Part shown: positions 24,133-32,921 of the stretch, piece by piece
How positions within the stretch are numbered: the stretch's first letter is position 1
Layout of the letters: every line of letters begins with the position of its first letter
Program-made: the position numbers and the translations under genes
The notes under the pieces: generated by a model
Database searches by the model: none
Told to the model about the DNA's origin: nothing
What the model saw: the letters and a program-made list of their open reading frames with translations, nothing else
Origin: Phycisphaerales bacterium
GTDB lineage: Bacteria > Planctomycetota > Phycisphaerae > Phycisphaerales > UBA1924
Reading direction: 5' to 3'
Length of the DNA: 64,000 nt
Assembly: GCA_029260295.1 (NCBI GenBank)
Contig: JAJDDN010000006.1
Coordinates: 372,001 to 436,000 of the forward strand

Positions 24133-27100
24133 ATGACACAAGATCCGAATCAAACCTCCCAAACCTCCTCGCAGCAAGACACCGGCTCGCTTCCAAAGGT
24201 GTCGCTGACTCTGGATACAGAAATATTTGAACGGAATCTGACAGCGATCGCTGTGCGTTCTCCCAAAGCCGCGGATCAGATCCGGCAGGCTGCATCAAGT
24301 ACCGAGATCGAGTTCTCTCTTTCGCCCGCCGGCGAGCTTGTCGGGATTTTTGACGGCCGCGCCATGTGTTCAAAGAGACGCCCCGCCGACGAGGCCAACT
24401 CTTGGGCCAAGCAGTATGACCCCCAAGCCTGCGGCTTCCTGGGAATCCAAGGCTTCGGGCTTGGGCATCATTTACGAGCCTTGTTCAAAGATCACGCGGG
24501 CTTCTCGGTATTCATGTGCTTTGAGCCCGATCTGGGGTTACTCCGGGCGGTGCTCGAACGCTTCGACCATTCCGACTGGATCAATCAATCCATATTCTTG
24601 CTCGTTACCGATCCTGAAGATGCCCCGGCGATGACTCAACTCATGACCGGTGCCGAGGCGTTCCTGGCGACCGGTGTTGAGATCGCCACCCACCCGCCGA
24701 GCGCCAAGCGGCTCGGCGGAACCGCGCCCAAGTTTTCGGCCACACTATTGAATGTTGTGAAATCTACACGGACCCACCTGGTCACGATCTTGGCGCACTC
24801 AGGGTTCACGCTCCGCAACATCCTGATGAACACAGGGACCTATGCGACAAGTTCCGGGATTGTCCCGCTCAAAGATTCCTGCGAAGGGCGGACTGCTATT
24901 CTGATCTCCGCGGGCCCGAGTCTACAGCGGAACTTACACCTACTCGACGATCCATCAATCCGTGAGCGGGCTGTGATTATTGCGGTTCAGACGATGTTCA
25001 AGCCGTTGCTTGAGCGTGGGATCAAACCCCATTTTGTCACCGCGTTGGATCACCACGAGATCAGCAAGCGTTTTTATGAGGGTCTTACTGAACAAGAGGT
25101 CGAGGGTGTCCGTCTCGTCATAGAGCCCAAAGCCAACGCCGCGATCGTCCAAGCCTTTCCGGGCGAGATCTTATGCGCCAAAGAAGCCCAACTTGACGAG
25201 CTGCTCGATTCCAAACTAGCGCGAGAAATGGGTTCTATCCCACCCGGCGCAACTGTTGCCCACCTGAACTACTACCTCGCTAAATACATGGGTTGCACCA
25301 ACATCATCCTTATCGGCCAAGACCTTGGCTTTACCGATGGCCAGTACTACTCCGCCGGCGCCTCGATCCATCAGGTGTGGTCGGGTGAACTCTCAGAACA
25401 CCGCTCCCTTGAAATGTTCGAGTGGGAACGGATCGCGCGCATGAAATCATTGCTGCGGACCAAAGAAGATATTCATGGAAGACCCATATTCACTGATGAA
25501 CAAATGTCCACCTACATCGCCCAGTTCGAGAGTGACTTCCAAGAAGATACCCAAGGCGACAACGCTATCCGTGTCATCAATGCGACCGAGGGCGGCGTAA
25601 AGATTGCTGGTGCCGAAGTGATGACATTCTGTGATGCACTCTCAGAGTGTTTGACAGATGATCAGATCAACTTGCCTGAAACGCAATCTACAACTCAGAA
25701 TGACCCAGAGCACAATAATAAACTCAAAGCCCGGATTAGAACGATCCTCGGGCAACTCCAAACGATCGAACGCAACTCAAAGCGCACCATCGAACTCAAT
25801 AAAAAAGCACAAGAATCCGTCGATAATCCGGACCTTGTCGATCGCCACATTAAATCAATGCACACGATCCGTGACCAAGTCCTTTCCCTCCAGCCCGCCT
25901 TTGATATGGTTAATTTTTACAACCAGAAGGGCGGCCTCAACCGATTCAAGATCGATCGGGGTATCAAACTACTCAGCGATCTCACGCCCGAAGAAAGAAT
26001 GGTTAAACAGCTCGACCGCGACGCGCACAATGTTACCTGGATCAAAGAGTCTGCGTCTGAGGTTGCCACTCTTTTAACCCGGGCACTGGGTGTTATTGAA
26101 GGCACTGTGCTGCCGATGACCCGCGATGAGTTTGCTGACGAAGATCCAGATATAGAATCCGAATCAACAACCGACAACGCGCCCCCCCGCCGCGTCGAGG
26201 CGGTAATCTTCGCAGACACATCGCTCGGTCCGCTGGGAAACCGCCGGGACCTCGCGCTACCTGTTCACAATGAACACAACGCACTCGAACTCACTGTCGC
26301 CCGCCTTCAACAAGCCTCAGAGCTTGACGGCATCATCATCATCACGCCGCAAACAGATACTGTGCAGTCGATGATGTTCGCCGATTCTCCATGCAGCGTT
26401 CGAGTTGTCCATGTCAATCAAGCAACATTTCACTCGCGTACAAAGGCTATCGGTGTCGCCCGCTCCGCATCGAGCGAATGCTGGCGGGGCTCGCTGGGTT
26501 CACTGGGCTGTTATGACGAAAGCTTGATCCCATCAGTGCTCGTTGCTGTCATGGAAGAACACAAAATCGATGCCGCCGCGATGGTTGGCCCGGACTGGGC
26601 GATGGTTGACCCGTTGCTGGTTGATCGTATTGTTGCCCGCCACCGCGCAAGCCCTGACCGTTGCCGAATACCTTTCTCCCAGGTTGTTCCTGGGATCGGC
26701 TGCTGCGTGCTTGATCGCAATGCCGCCGATGCTTTGAATAAAGCCACTCAGGTGTCAAGTGCATTCGGTTCCATCGGTGCCATGTTTGGATATATTCCCA
26801 TCGGTCCGCAGGGCGACCCGATCGCTTCGCCATTGTGCGTTGGGGTTGATCCGTCAATCCGCGACGCTGGAGTCCGGGTAATCGCGGATTCGCCAACCCG
26901 AAAGCAAGCCATGTCGGCGCTCTTTGCCGGGCTTGGAAACTCGATCGAATCGGTCGATACCCAGGCACTCGTCAAGGGGTATGCGAGAGAACTCGAACAA
27001 CTCGAAAGCATCGCCCCAAGACGGATCGAACTCGAACTCACAACCGCCCGCAACACCGCAGGCCTCTGGGGTCAACGGAGTCAGTGCCAATCGTCCGGTC

Positions 27101-27825
27101 ATCAGATCACACCCGATCAAGCCTCGGCACTCTTCAAAGAGGCAGTATCCCTCCGCTCTGAATGCTCAATTCTTATCTCAGGACGCGGCGACCCACTCGC
27201 CCGCGCCGACGCGCTCTCGTTTGTCACCAGGGCCAAAGAGCTCGGGGTCAGCAGTGTTGAACTCCGAACAGATTTCTTTGATGACACACACACACCAGAA
27301 CAGATCGTGGCCTCGGGTGTCGATGTGGTCAGTGTTGATGTGCTCACCGATTCGCATGATGGCTATGAAGAAATGACCGGGTCCAAAGACTTTGAATCTT
27401 TCCTCGATCGGATGCAATCACTCTTCAATGCACGAACAACCAAGCCCGGTCAACTCCCGACGCCCTGGATCGTCCCGCGGATCACCCGCAACCTCGAATC
27501 CTATCTCGCGATCCAACCCTTCTATGACCGCTGGCTCACGGTTTGCGGCTGCGCAATCATCGACCCCGACCCAACCGCAGGCCCAGGCGGCCGTATCCAG
27601 CCGCTCCCGATCCCAACCAAACGCGCCGCCCAACTCGCCGCCCACACACTCCGCGTTCGATGTGATGGTCAGGTGGTTGATCACCAAGGCCGGCCGATTC
27701 CAAACACCAATGCTTTCGAACTCGGTATCGAACTGTCCTTCAAAAACTTCCGCCGATCACTCGCTCAATCATCTGGCGCGCACATTGAACCAAAGGCATC
27801 CCCAGAACCCGCGGGAACCCTATGA
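24133..27825 (+). CDS. Maf-type glycosyltransferase fused to nucleotidyltransferase-like and pseudo-radical-SAM domains
   Basis: A 1,230-residue fusion. Residues 1-530 are a motility-associated factor (Maf, DUF115/MptE-like) protein; RTAILISAGPSLQRNL near 250 and NIILIGQDLGFTDGQYYSAG near 395 are its core motifs. Maf proteins transfer pseudaminic or legionaminic acid to flagellin. A helical linker follows. Residues 687-920 look like an SpsF/MobA-type nucleotidyltransferase (VEAVIFADTSLGPLGN). Residues about 985-1160 follow the radical-SAM barrel pattern (ILISGRGDPLARADAL, then SVELRTDFF), but the Cx3Cx2C cluster is absent. ATG 24133, after GGAGCGG, is the start. The gene overlaps the neuA-like gene by 4 nt. 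Confidence 0.82.
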   Translation: MTQDPNQTSQTSSQQDTGSLPKVSLTLDTEIFERNLTAIAVRSPKAADQIRQAASSTEIEFSLSPAGELVGIFDGRAMCSKRRPADEANSWAKQYDPQACGFLGIQGFGLGHHLRALFKDHAGFSVFMCFEPDLGLLRAVLERFDHSDWINQSIFLLVTDPEDAPAMTQLMTGAEAFLATGVEIATHPPSAKRLGGTAPKFSATLLNVVKSTRTHLVTILAHSGFTLRNILMNTGTYATSSGIVPLKDSCEGRTAILISAGPSLQRNLHLLDDPSIRERAVIIAVQTMFKPLLERGIKPHFVTALDHHEISKRFYEGLTEQEVEGVRLVIEPKANAAIVQAFPGEILCAKEAQLDELLDSKLAREMGSIPPGATVAHLNYYLAKYMGCTNIILIGQDLGFTDGQYYSAGASIHQVWSGELSEHRSLEMFEWERIARMKSLLRTKEDIHGRPIFTDEQMSTYIAQFESDFQEDTQGDNAIRVINATEGGVKIAGAEVMTFCDALSECLTDDQINLPETQSTTQNDPEHNNKLKARIRTILGQLQTIERNSKRTIELNKKAQESVDNPDLVDRHIKSMHTIRDQVLSLQPAFDMVNFYNQKGGLNRFKIDRGIKLLSDLTPEERMVKQLDRDAHNVTWIKESASEVATLLTRALGVIEGTVLPMTRDEFADEDPDIESESTTDNAPPRRVEAVIFADTSLGPLGNRRDLALPVHNEHNALELTVARLQQASELDGIIIITPQTDTVQSMMFADSPCSVRVVHVNQATFHSRTKAIGVARSASSECWRGSLGSLGCYDESLIPSVLVAVMEEHKIDAAAMVGPDWAMVDPLLVDRIVARHRASPDRCRIPFSQVVPGIGCCVLDRNAADALNKATQVSSAFGSIGAMFGYIPIGPQGDPIASPLCVGVDPSIRDAGVRVIADSPTRKQAMSALFAGLGNSIESVDTQALVKGYARELEQLESIAPRRIELELTTARNTAGLWGQRSQCQSSGHQITPDQASALFKEAVSLRSECSILISGRGDPLARADALSFVTRAKELGVSSVELRTDFFDDTHTPEQIVASGVDVVSVDVLTDSHDGYEEMTGSKDFESFLDRMQSLFNARTTKPGQLPTPWIVPRITRNLESYLAIQPFYDRWLTVCGCAIIDPDPTAGPGGRIQPLPIPTKRAAQLAAHTLRVRCDGQVVDHQGRPIPNTNAFELGIELSFKNFRRSLAQSSGAHIEPKASPEPAGTL

Positions 27826-28568
27826 CCCACCCCTTAGCCACCGCCATCATCCTCGCCCGCGCCGGATCGAAAGGCCTCCCCGGCAAGAACCACGCAACGG
27901 TCGGGGGGCAGCCCTGCATCCAATGGACCATCGATGCCGCCAAGAACGCGAGCACAGTTTCACAAATCGTCGTCTCGACCGATGATCTTGATGTCATCAA
28001 CATCGCCAATGCTGCCGGCTGCACCGTCGTCGAGCGACCCGAAGAGTTTGCCCACGACACCGCAACCATCGACAGCGCCGCGCGGCACGCGTATGAATCC
28101 ATTGACTCGCCCGACACGCCGATCGTGATCTTGTATGCCAATGTCCCGGTGCGTCCCAACTGGCTTATTGATGAAGCAGTGAACCTACTTGTTAAATCCA
28201 ACTGCCACAGCGTCCAGTCCTACGCCCGCGTCGGCAAGCACCACCCGTGGTGGACTGTCAAGATCGATGATGACGGCACGGTCCAGCCATGGCAAGGCGA
28301 TGTGCTCTACCACAACACTTTCCGCCGCCAAGATCTCCCCCCAGCCCAGGTCCCCGACGGCGGTGTCATCGCATTAACACCGGACGCACTTCTCTGTAAA
28401 CTCAACGCCCCAGAAGGCCCCCACGCATTCCTCGGCACCGACCGCCGAGGCATCATGACCAGCGAGGGTGAAGTCATCGACATCGACAGCCGCATCGACC
28501 AAATCGTTGCCGATTCGATTCTTAAAGAGCGGGTTGTCCAAGAAAGAACAGCCCATGCGCATCGGTAA
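27822..28568 (+). CDS. Acylneuraminate-type cytidylyltransferase (NeuA/PseF/LegF-like)
   Basis: Activates a nonulosonic acid (sialic, pseudaminic or legionaminic) with CTP to give the CMP-sugar donor. The 248 residues open with the nucleotide-binding AIILARAGSKGLPGKN, then VVSTDDLDVINIA and the acidic region expected of the family. The usual QPTSPLR motif reads LYANVPVRP here, so the substrate may be unusual. It is coupled to the Maf fusion upstream (ATGA) and overlaps the neuB-like gene downstream by 14 nt, so all three are made together. Which nonulosonic acid is used cannot be told from sequence. Confidence 0.88.
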   Translation: MTHPLATAIILARAGSKGLPGKNHATVGGQPCIQWTIDAAKNASTVSQIVVSTDDLDVINIANAAGCTVVERPEEFAHDTATIDSAARHAYESIDSPDTPIVILYANVPVRPNWLIDEAVNLLVKSNCHSVQSYARVGKHHPWWTVKIDDDGTVQPWQGDVLYHNTFRRQDLPPAQVPDGGVIALTPDALLCKLNAPEGPHAFLGTDRRGIMTSEGEVIDIDSRIDQIVADSILKERVVQERTAHAHR

Positions 28569-29733
28569 TCAAGAGATCGGGCTCAATCATCCGCCCTACA
28601 TCATCGCCGAGATCGGCGTCAACCACGATGGCGATGTTCAACGCGCCCTGGAACTCACCGACGCCGCAGCAGAGGCCGGTGCCGATGCGATTAAACTCCA
28701 GTTCTTCGAGACCGACCGCTTGATGAGCAAGGCCGCCAAACTGGCCGCTTACCAGAAAACCGCCGGCGAAACCGATCCCATCGAGATGCTCCGAAGATTA
28801 GAACTCACCATCGACGAGATGGCGTTGGTCGTCGAGCGGGCGCACAGTAAAGGCATCCACGCCATCGTCACCGTCTTCTCCGCCGAACTGGTCCCCATCG
28901 CCGAGACCCTCCCGTGGGACGCCTACAAAACCGCCAGCCCCGACATCATCAACAAACCCCTCCTCGAAGCATTGATGCACACCGGCAAACCACTCATCGT
29001 CAGCACCGGCGCAAGCACAATGGACGAAGTTGTCCAAGCAGTCGATTGGCTGGACTCAGCACGCGACCGACTCGCCATACTACAGTGTGTGAGCAGTTAT
29101 CCGGCACCTGAATCCTCGTATGAAGGTATACCGGCAATTGCAAAAGCGACGAAACTCCCAACAGGATACAGCGATCACTCGTTAGCAAAGGACTATGCCC
29201 ATTTCCCAGTTTGCGCAGGAGCATGTATCCTTGAAAAACACATTACGGATGATCGAACAAGGCAAGGGCCTGATCATCGAGCATCAATTCTGGTAGGACA
29301 ACTCTCGAGATACATTGAGAGTGCAAATTCAGGAGTTCCAGCCCGAAGTTGGGTCGAAAGAGTTCGCAATAGCGATGTGTTCAATTACAACAGTGAACAA
29401 TCTAGGATTTGGGCAGCAGAATCCGAGTTCCCTGAAAGGTCGCACAAGTGTCTTGGCTGGGCAGTTGCAAAAATCAATCCTAAAAAAACCATTCTCGACT
29501 GCGAACAAGATGTCCGCCAAGTCGCCCGCCAATCCATCACCTCCACCCAAGACATTCCCGCAGGCACAATCCTCACCAAAGAACTCCTCACCATCAAACG
29601 CCCAGGCACCGGCATCCTCGCGTTCAATATCGAAGCCGTCATCGGATGCACAACATCGCAGCCTATCGAAGCTGATGTCCCGATCAACGAATCTGACCTC
29701 GTTCAGTTTGAGCCGTTGATGGCGATCAGGTAA
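28555..29733 (+). CDS. N-acetylneuraminate-synthase family protein (NeuB/PseI/LegI-like)
   Basis: Condenses PEP with a 6-carbon amino sugar to form a 9-carbon nonulosonic acid. The 392 residues comprise a TIM barrel with PPYIIAEIGVNHDGDVQRAL, AGADAIKLQFF and GYSDHSLAKDY, and a C-terminal SAF (antifreeze-like) domain from about residue 325 (IPAGTILTKELLTIKRPG). It is the last gene of the Maf-neuA-neuB unit, and its 3' end overlaps the convergent HIT gene by 31 nt. The middle third of the gene has visibly lower GC at codon third positions than its ends. Confidence 0.9.
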   Translation: MRIGNQEIGLNHPPYIIAEIGVNHDGDVQRALELTDAAAEAGADAIKLQFFETDRLMSKAAKLAAYQKTAGETDPIEMLRRLELTIDEMALVVERAHSKGIHAIVTVFSAELVPIAETLPWDAYKTASPDIINKPLLEALMHTGKPLIVSTGASTMDEVVQAVDWLDSARDRLAILQCVSSYPAPESSYEGIPAIAKATKLPTGYSDHSLAKDYAHFPVCAGACILEKHITDDRTRQGPDHRASILVGQLSRYIESANSGVPARSWVERVRNSDVFNYNSEQSRIWAAESEFPERSHKCLGWAVAKINPKKTILDCEQDVRQVARQSITSTQDIPAGTILTKELLTIKRPGTGILAFNIEAVIGCTTSQPIEADVPINESDLVQFEPLMAIR

Positions 29734-30278
29734 CGCTCGTACATCGCCTCCAACGCCGCCGGGATCACGCGGATCCCCCCCACACTCGAAATAAAGTTCG
29801 TATCTCCGCCCCACCGCGGGATCACATGCACATGCAGATGGCTCGGCACCCCCGCGCCCCCGGCCTTCCCCTGATTGATCCCGATATTGAGCCCCTGAGG
29901 CTCAAGTGCTTTCTGCACCAACGCCGCCGCCCGATCAACAAGCGACCACAACGCCGCCCTTTGCTCTGGTTCATAATCCAGAAGCGTCGGCCGTGCATCG
30001 CCAAGAGCGATCAACAAGTGTCCATTAGAGTACGGGTACCGATTCAAAAGAATCATCCCGTCGCTCGTCCGCTCGATTACATGATTCGAAGCGTCACACT
30101 CCGGCGTGTTCCAATAATCAAGCAGAAAGCTCCCACTGGAATCCGCACTCTTCTTGGTGTCATTACCGGACGACTCCCCCTCCCCCGATAACGACTCGAT
30201 ATACGCCATGCGCCATGGAGCCCATATCGCAGACGGCCCAAACCCTACACCTTCACGACCAGATTGGTTATCGCTCAT
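29703..30278 (-). CDS. HIT-family nucleotide hydrolase/phosphorylase-like protein
   Basis: The 191-residue protein has the histidine triad HLHVHVIPRWGGDTNF at about residues 143-158, and earlier VIERTSDGMILLNRYPYSNGH split by one turn, as in the Ap4A phosphorylase-like (FHIT-related) group. These cleave dinucleoside polyphosphates or nucleotide-linked substrates. The N-terminal 50 residues hold IWAPWRMAYIESL, a hallmark of this HIT subgroup, followed by a Ser/Asp/Lys-rich low-complexity insert. It overlaps the neuB-like gene tail to tail. Confidence 0.92.
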   Translation of the reverse strand: MSDNQSGREGVGFGPSAIWAPWRMAYIESLSGEGESSGNDTKKSADSSGSFLLDYWNTPECDASNHVIERTSDGMILLNRYPYSNGHLLIALGDARPTLLDYEPEQRAALWSLVDRAAALVQKALEPQGLNIGINQGKAGGAGVPSHLHVHVIPRWGGDTNFISSVGGIRVIPAALEAMYERYLIAINGSN

Positions 30279-30320
30279 ACCAAAGTGTAGCGTCCCCCCC
30301 CATCACCCGATCAATGAATC

Positions 30321-30764
30321 ATGCCAGCACTCATTGTCAGCGATGTAATGACCCATCCGGTTGAGATGATCTCGATGGATGACACCATTAAGACCATCCG
30401 TGGTATGTTCGAAGCGAATCGCTACCACCACCTTATTGTCCAGGGTGACGATCACCAGTGCGTTGGTGTCGTCTCGGACCGTGACCTCCTCAAAAACATA
30501 TCCCCATTCGTTGGTAAGCTCCGTGAACGAAGCGAAGACCGGTCACTGCTTGACCGCCGGGCACACCAGATTATGACCCGCCAGTTGGTTGCTGTACGGC
30601 CAAATACCGCATTGCGAGCCGCGGCACGGGTTATGTTGGATCACACCATCTCATGCCTCCCTGTTGTTGATCGGGGCGGGCATTGCATCGGGATTATCAC
30701 CCTGCGAGATGTGGTCAAATGGGCCGTCGAAGAGCTCGAGTTCCCTGCCAATGCCGCGGCCTAA
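30321..30764 (+). CDS. Tandem CBS-domain protein
   Basis: A 147-residue protein made almost entirely of one CBS pair: SDVMTHPVEMISMDDTIKTI opens the first repeat, and IMTRQLVAVRPNTALRAAAR the second. The turns GVVSDRDLLK and IGIITLRDVVK are typical ligand-binding segments for AMP, ATP or SAM. It is a stand-alone regulatory module with no fused enzyme, and its partner is unknown. It is divergent from the HIT gene and followed about 200 bp later by a terminator. Confidence 0.9.
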   Translation: MPALIVSDVMTHPVEMISMDDTIKTIRGMFEANRYHHLIVQGDDHQCVGVVSDRDLLKNISPFVGKLRERSEDRSLLDRRAHQIMTRQLVAVRPNTALRAAARVMLDHTISCLPVVDRGGHCIGIITLRDVVKWAVEELEFPANAAA

Positions 30765-30964
30765 CGGGTTCATTATCCAAATTAGAACAATTTTACTATC
30801 TCATAAGTAGTTGCTGAGATTGTGGTTGCGAAATATCCCGCTGTCATACGCCTGATAATCGGGGAGTTTGGTGGCATCGAGCCATATCTGTGCTCTAGTA
30901 CACCCGGTAGGAAATCGGGCTCTATGGCCCATTTTGGGGATCGAAAGTTTCCCGAGAGATGTTT

Positions 30965-31002
30965 GAAATGCCTTCGGTAGCGCCGGAGGCATTTCAGTTT
31001 TT
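30965..31002 (+). terminator. Rho-independent terminator in the 30.8-31.0 kb gap
   Basis: A 13-bp stem, GAAATGCCTTCGG (30965-30977) with CCGGAGGCATTTC (30983-30995), contains a single G-T wobble, has a 5-base loop and is followed by five T residues. It would end transcripts from the CBS gene. The rest of the 293-bp gap (30765-31057) shows no gene; it also holds the C-run array at 31004-31033. Confidence 0.75.
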
Positions 31003-31003
31003 G

Positions 31004-31033
31004 CCCCCACCCCCCAAACCCCCCAAACCCCCC
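31004..31033 (-). other. Potential G-quadruplex: four G-runs on the minus strand
   Basis: The plus strand shows four C-runs of 5, 6, 6 and 6 bases separated by 1 or 3 A residues. On the minus strand these are GGGGGG runs with short loops, an ideal G-quadruplex pattern. It lies 25 bp beyond the stop of the minus-strand glycosyltransferase gene, so the structure would form in its 3' untranslated RNA. Confidence 0.65.
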
Positions 31034-31057
31034 AAAGTAAGACACCACTTTGATGCC

Positions 31058-32335
31058 TCAGTTTTTCGTAGTTTGGGTGTACACCTCTTCGAGCGTTTCG
31101 ATCATCCGCTCGGTGCTGAACATCCGCCGGCACATCTCACGCCCCATCGCCCCGATCAACATCCGATCCTCGGGCCGATCATGCATCCACCGGACCGCCT
31201 CTTTGATCCCATCGGGATCGCCAACACCCACCAGCAATCCGGTCCCATGCTCAGGATCAACCCGAGCATCGATGCACACCTCGGGCGTCCCATCGGTATC
31301 GCTCGCAATCACAGGCACCCCGCACAACAACGCCTGAGGCACCGTCCTCGGTAATCCCTCGCGATAACTCGGATGCAAAAGCACATCCATCGCCCGCATC
31401 ATCGCCGCCACCCGAACCTGAGGCACTAGCCCTGTATGCACCACCTGGTTCTCTAATCCCATTTCCCGAACCCGCCCCATCAACCGATCCGTCCACCACC
31501 CGTCCCCAACCCACAGCAGCTTCCAGTTTGGATTCTTCTTGAGATCATCGCCGAGCCCATCGAGGATGTCGTCGTGCCCCTTGTGCTGCGCCAAACGCGC
31601 AACAGTCCCAATCACAAAGTCGCTGTCACGAAACTCCAACTCCCGGCGCATCGATTCCCGGTCTTCATTCGGAAGTGGATGTAGATATTCCTCAACATTC
31701 ATCCCCGACCGCACCGTGACATACTGATCTTCCTTCCCGATCTTCCGCGTTAAAAACTGATCGGTCATCGCATCGGCAACGGACGCGATCACATGACACC
31801 GCTTAGCCGCGAACCGTTCAGCGATGGTGTAGATCCAGTTTTTGAATCCCACTTTCGCTTTGTTGATCACTGACCCTTCGATCGGCATAAACGGCGGCCC
31901 ATGAATCGTGTGAATCACACAAACCCGCTTCCCCGATTTCCCAGCCTTTTTCATATACACCCACGCCGCCCACCGACCAAGGATCCCCGCCTTGGACGAG
32001 TGTGTGTGCACCACATCGGGCTCAAGCTCTTTCATCAATCCCTTTAAATCCCGATGAAAGCAAAAGTGATCCTTCCACAGATTGATCTCCCGCACCATAT
32101 GCGGCAGTTCGTGCATCCCCACCTCCGTCGCAAGCTCCCCCTCCAGCCCATCACGCACCCGAGCATTAAACCGCTCGATTGTTTCCTTATGCGATCCCTC
32201 TGGCCCAAAGATCGGCCCATACGCCAGATGCACTTCATGCCCTAGTCGGCTCTGACCCATGCACGACAACACCGTGTTCTCCTGAGAGCCACCCAGAATC
32301 AGCCGCGTCGAGATATGGAGAATTGTCAGAGCCAT
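31058..32335 (-). CDS. Glycosyltransferase, GT4 family
   Basis: A 425-residue GT-B fold retaining glycosyltransferase. The N-terminal domain opens ILHISTRLILGGSQENTVLS, typical of family 4 with the GG loop after the first strand. The C-terminal domain has VIGTVARLAQHKGHDDILDG and the donor-binding E-x7-E region HPSYREGLPRTVPQALLCG. The acceptor and sugar cannot be predicted. It starts 5 bp after the GNAT gene on the same strand, so the two are co-transcribed. It is separate from the main polysaccharide block at 44 kb. Confidence 0.92.
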   Translation of the reverse strand: MALTILHISTRLILGGSQENTVLSCMGQSRLGHEVHLAYGPIFGPEGSHKETIERFNARVRDGLEGELATEVGMHELPHMVREINLWKDHFCFHRDLKGLMKELEPDVVHTHSSKAGILGRWAAWVYMKKAGKSGKRVCVIHTIHGPPFMPIEGSVINKAKVGFKNWIYTIAERFAAKRCHVIASVADAMTDQFLTRKIGKEDQYVTVRSGMNVEEYLHPLPNEDRESMRRELEFRDSDFVIGTVARLAQHKGHDDILDGLGDDLKKNPNWKLLWVGDGWWTDRLMGRVREMGLENQVVHTGLVPQVRVAAMMRAMDVLLHPSYREGLPRTVPQALLCGVPVIASDTDGTPEVCIDARVDPEHGTGLLVGVGDPDGIKEAVRWMHDRPEDRMLIGAMGREMCRRMFSTERMIETLEEVYTQTTKN

Positions 32336-32339
32336 TGGG

Positions 32340-32873
32340 TCATCGTACGCAATCGTTTGTGTTCATCCGATGCACAATCGTTGGTACCCCGTAATACGCA
32401 TCCGACTCACCAACCTCGGTAAACCCGGCTTTGATCAACACCCGCCGCGATGCCAGATTTTCCGGATAACACACCGCAACCAGATCCGTCAATCCAAGGA
32501 CCCCGAATCCATAGGCCGCCGACAACCCGGCGATCTCCGTCGCGTACCCCTTCCCCCAGTGTGCTTTGCCGAGCCGATACCCGAGTTCAATCTCGTCGCC
32601 AACAAACGCGATCGGCACCAACCCCCCCTGCCCGATGATAACGCCGGATGCTTTCTCTACCACGGTCCAAAATGTCATCCCACGCTCGGCCTGTACTTTG
32701 ATCGCCCGCTCGATCCGCTCGGTGACCTGCTCATGCGTCCATACCCCACCACCCCCGAGGTACCGCATTGTCTCAAGATCGCTCCACAGCGAAGCCAATG
32801 AATCAATGTGACACATTTGAGGCGCGCACAATGCGAGCCGGTCCGTTTCTGTAATTATAGATAGAGCATCCAT
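32340..32873 (-). CDS. GNAT acetyltransferase, RimJ/RimL type
   Basis: The 177-residue protein opens with ITETDRLALCAPQMCHIDSL, typical of the RimJ/RimL N-acetyltransferase subgroup. It carries the acetyl-CoA site GYRLGKAHWGKGYATEI at about residue 97, followed by LASRRVLIKAGFTEVG. Possible substrates are a protein N-terminus or a small amine. It is immediately upstream of the GT4 gene, so sugar N-acetylation is also conceivable, although that role usually falls to other folds. Confidence 0.88.
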   Translation of the reverse strand: MDALSIITETDRLALCAPQMCHIDSLASLWSDLETMRYLGGGGVWTHEQVTERIERAIKVQAERGMTFWTVVEKASGVIIGQGGLVPIAFVGDEIELGYRLGKAHWGKGYATEIAGLSAAYGFGVLGLTDLVAVCYPENLASRRVLIKAGFTEVGESDAYYGVPTIVHRMNTNDCVR

Positions 32874-32921
32874 CGTCCAAGTGTAGCAGAGTGGCTTGTG
32901 ACCATTCTTTACTTTGGGGGG

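Noticed and set aside
30782..31048. Minus-strand frame encoding a Phe-Gly-Gly/Trp-Gly repeat protein
   Set aside because: The repeat comes from the G-run array and terminator stem; there is no ribosome site and no plausible fold, so I treat it as non-coding structure.
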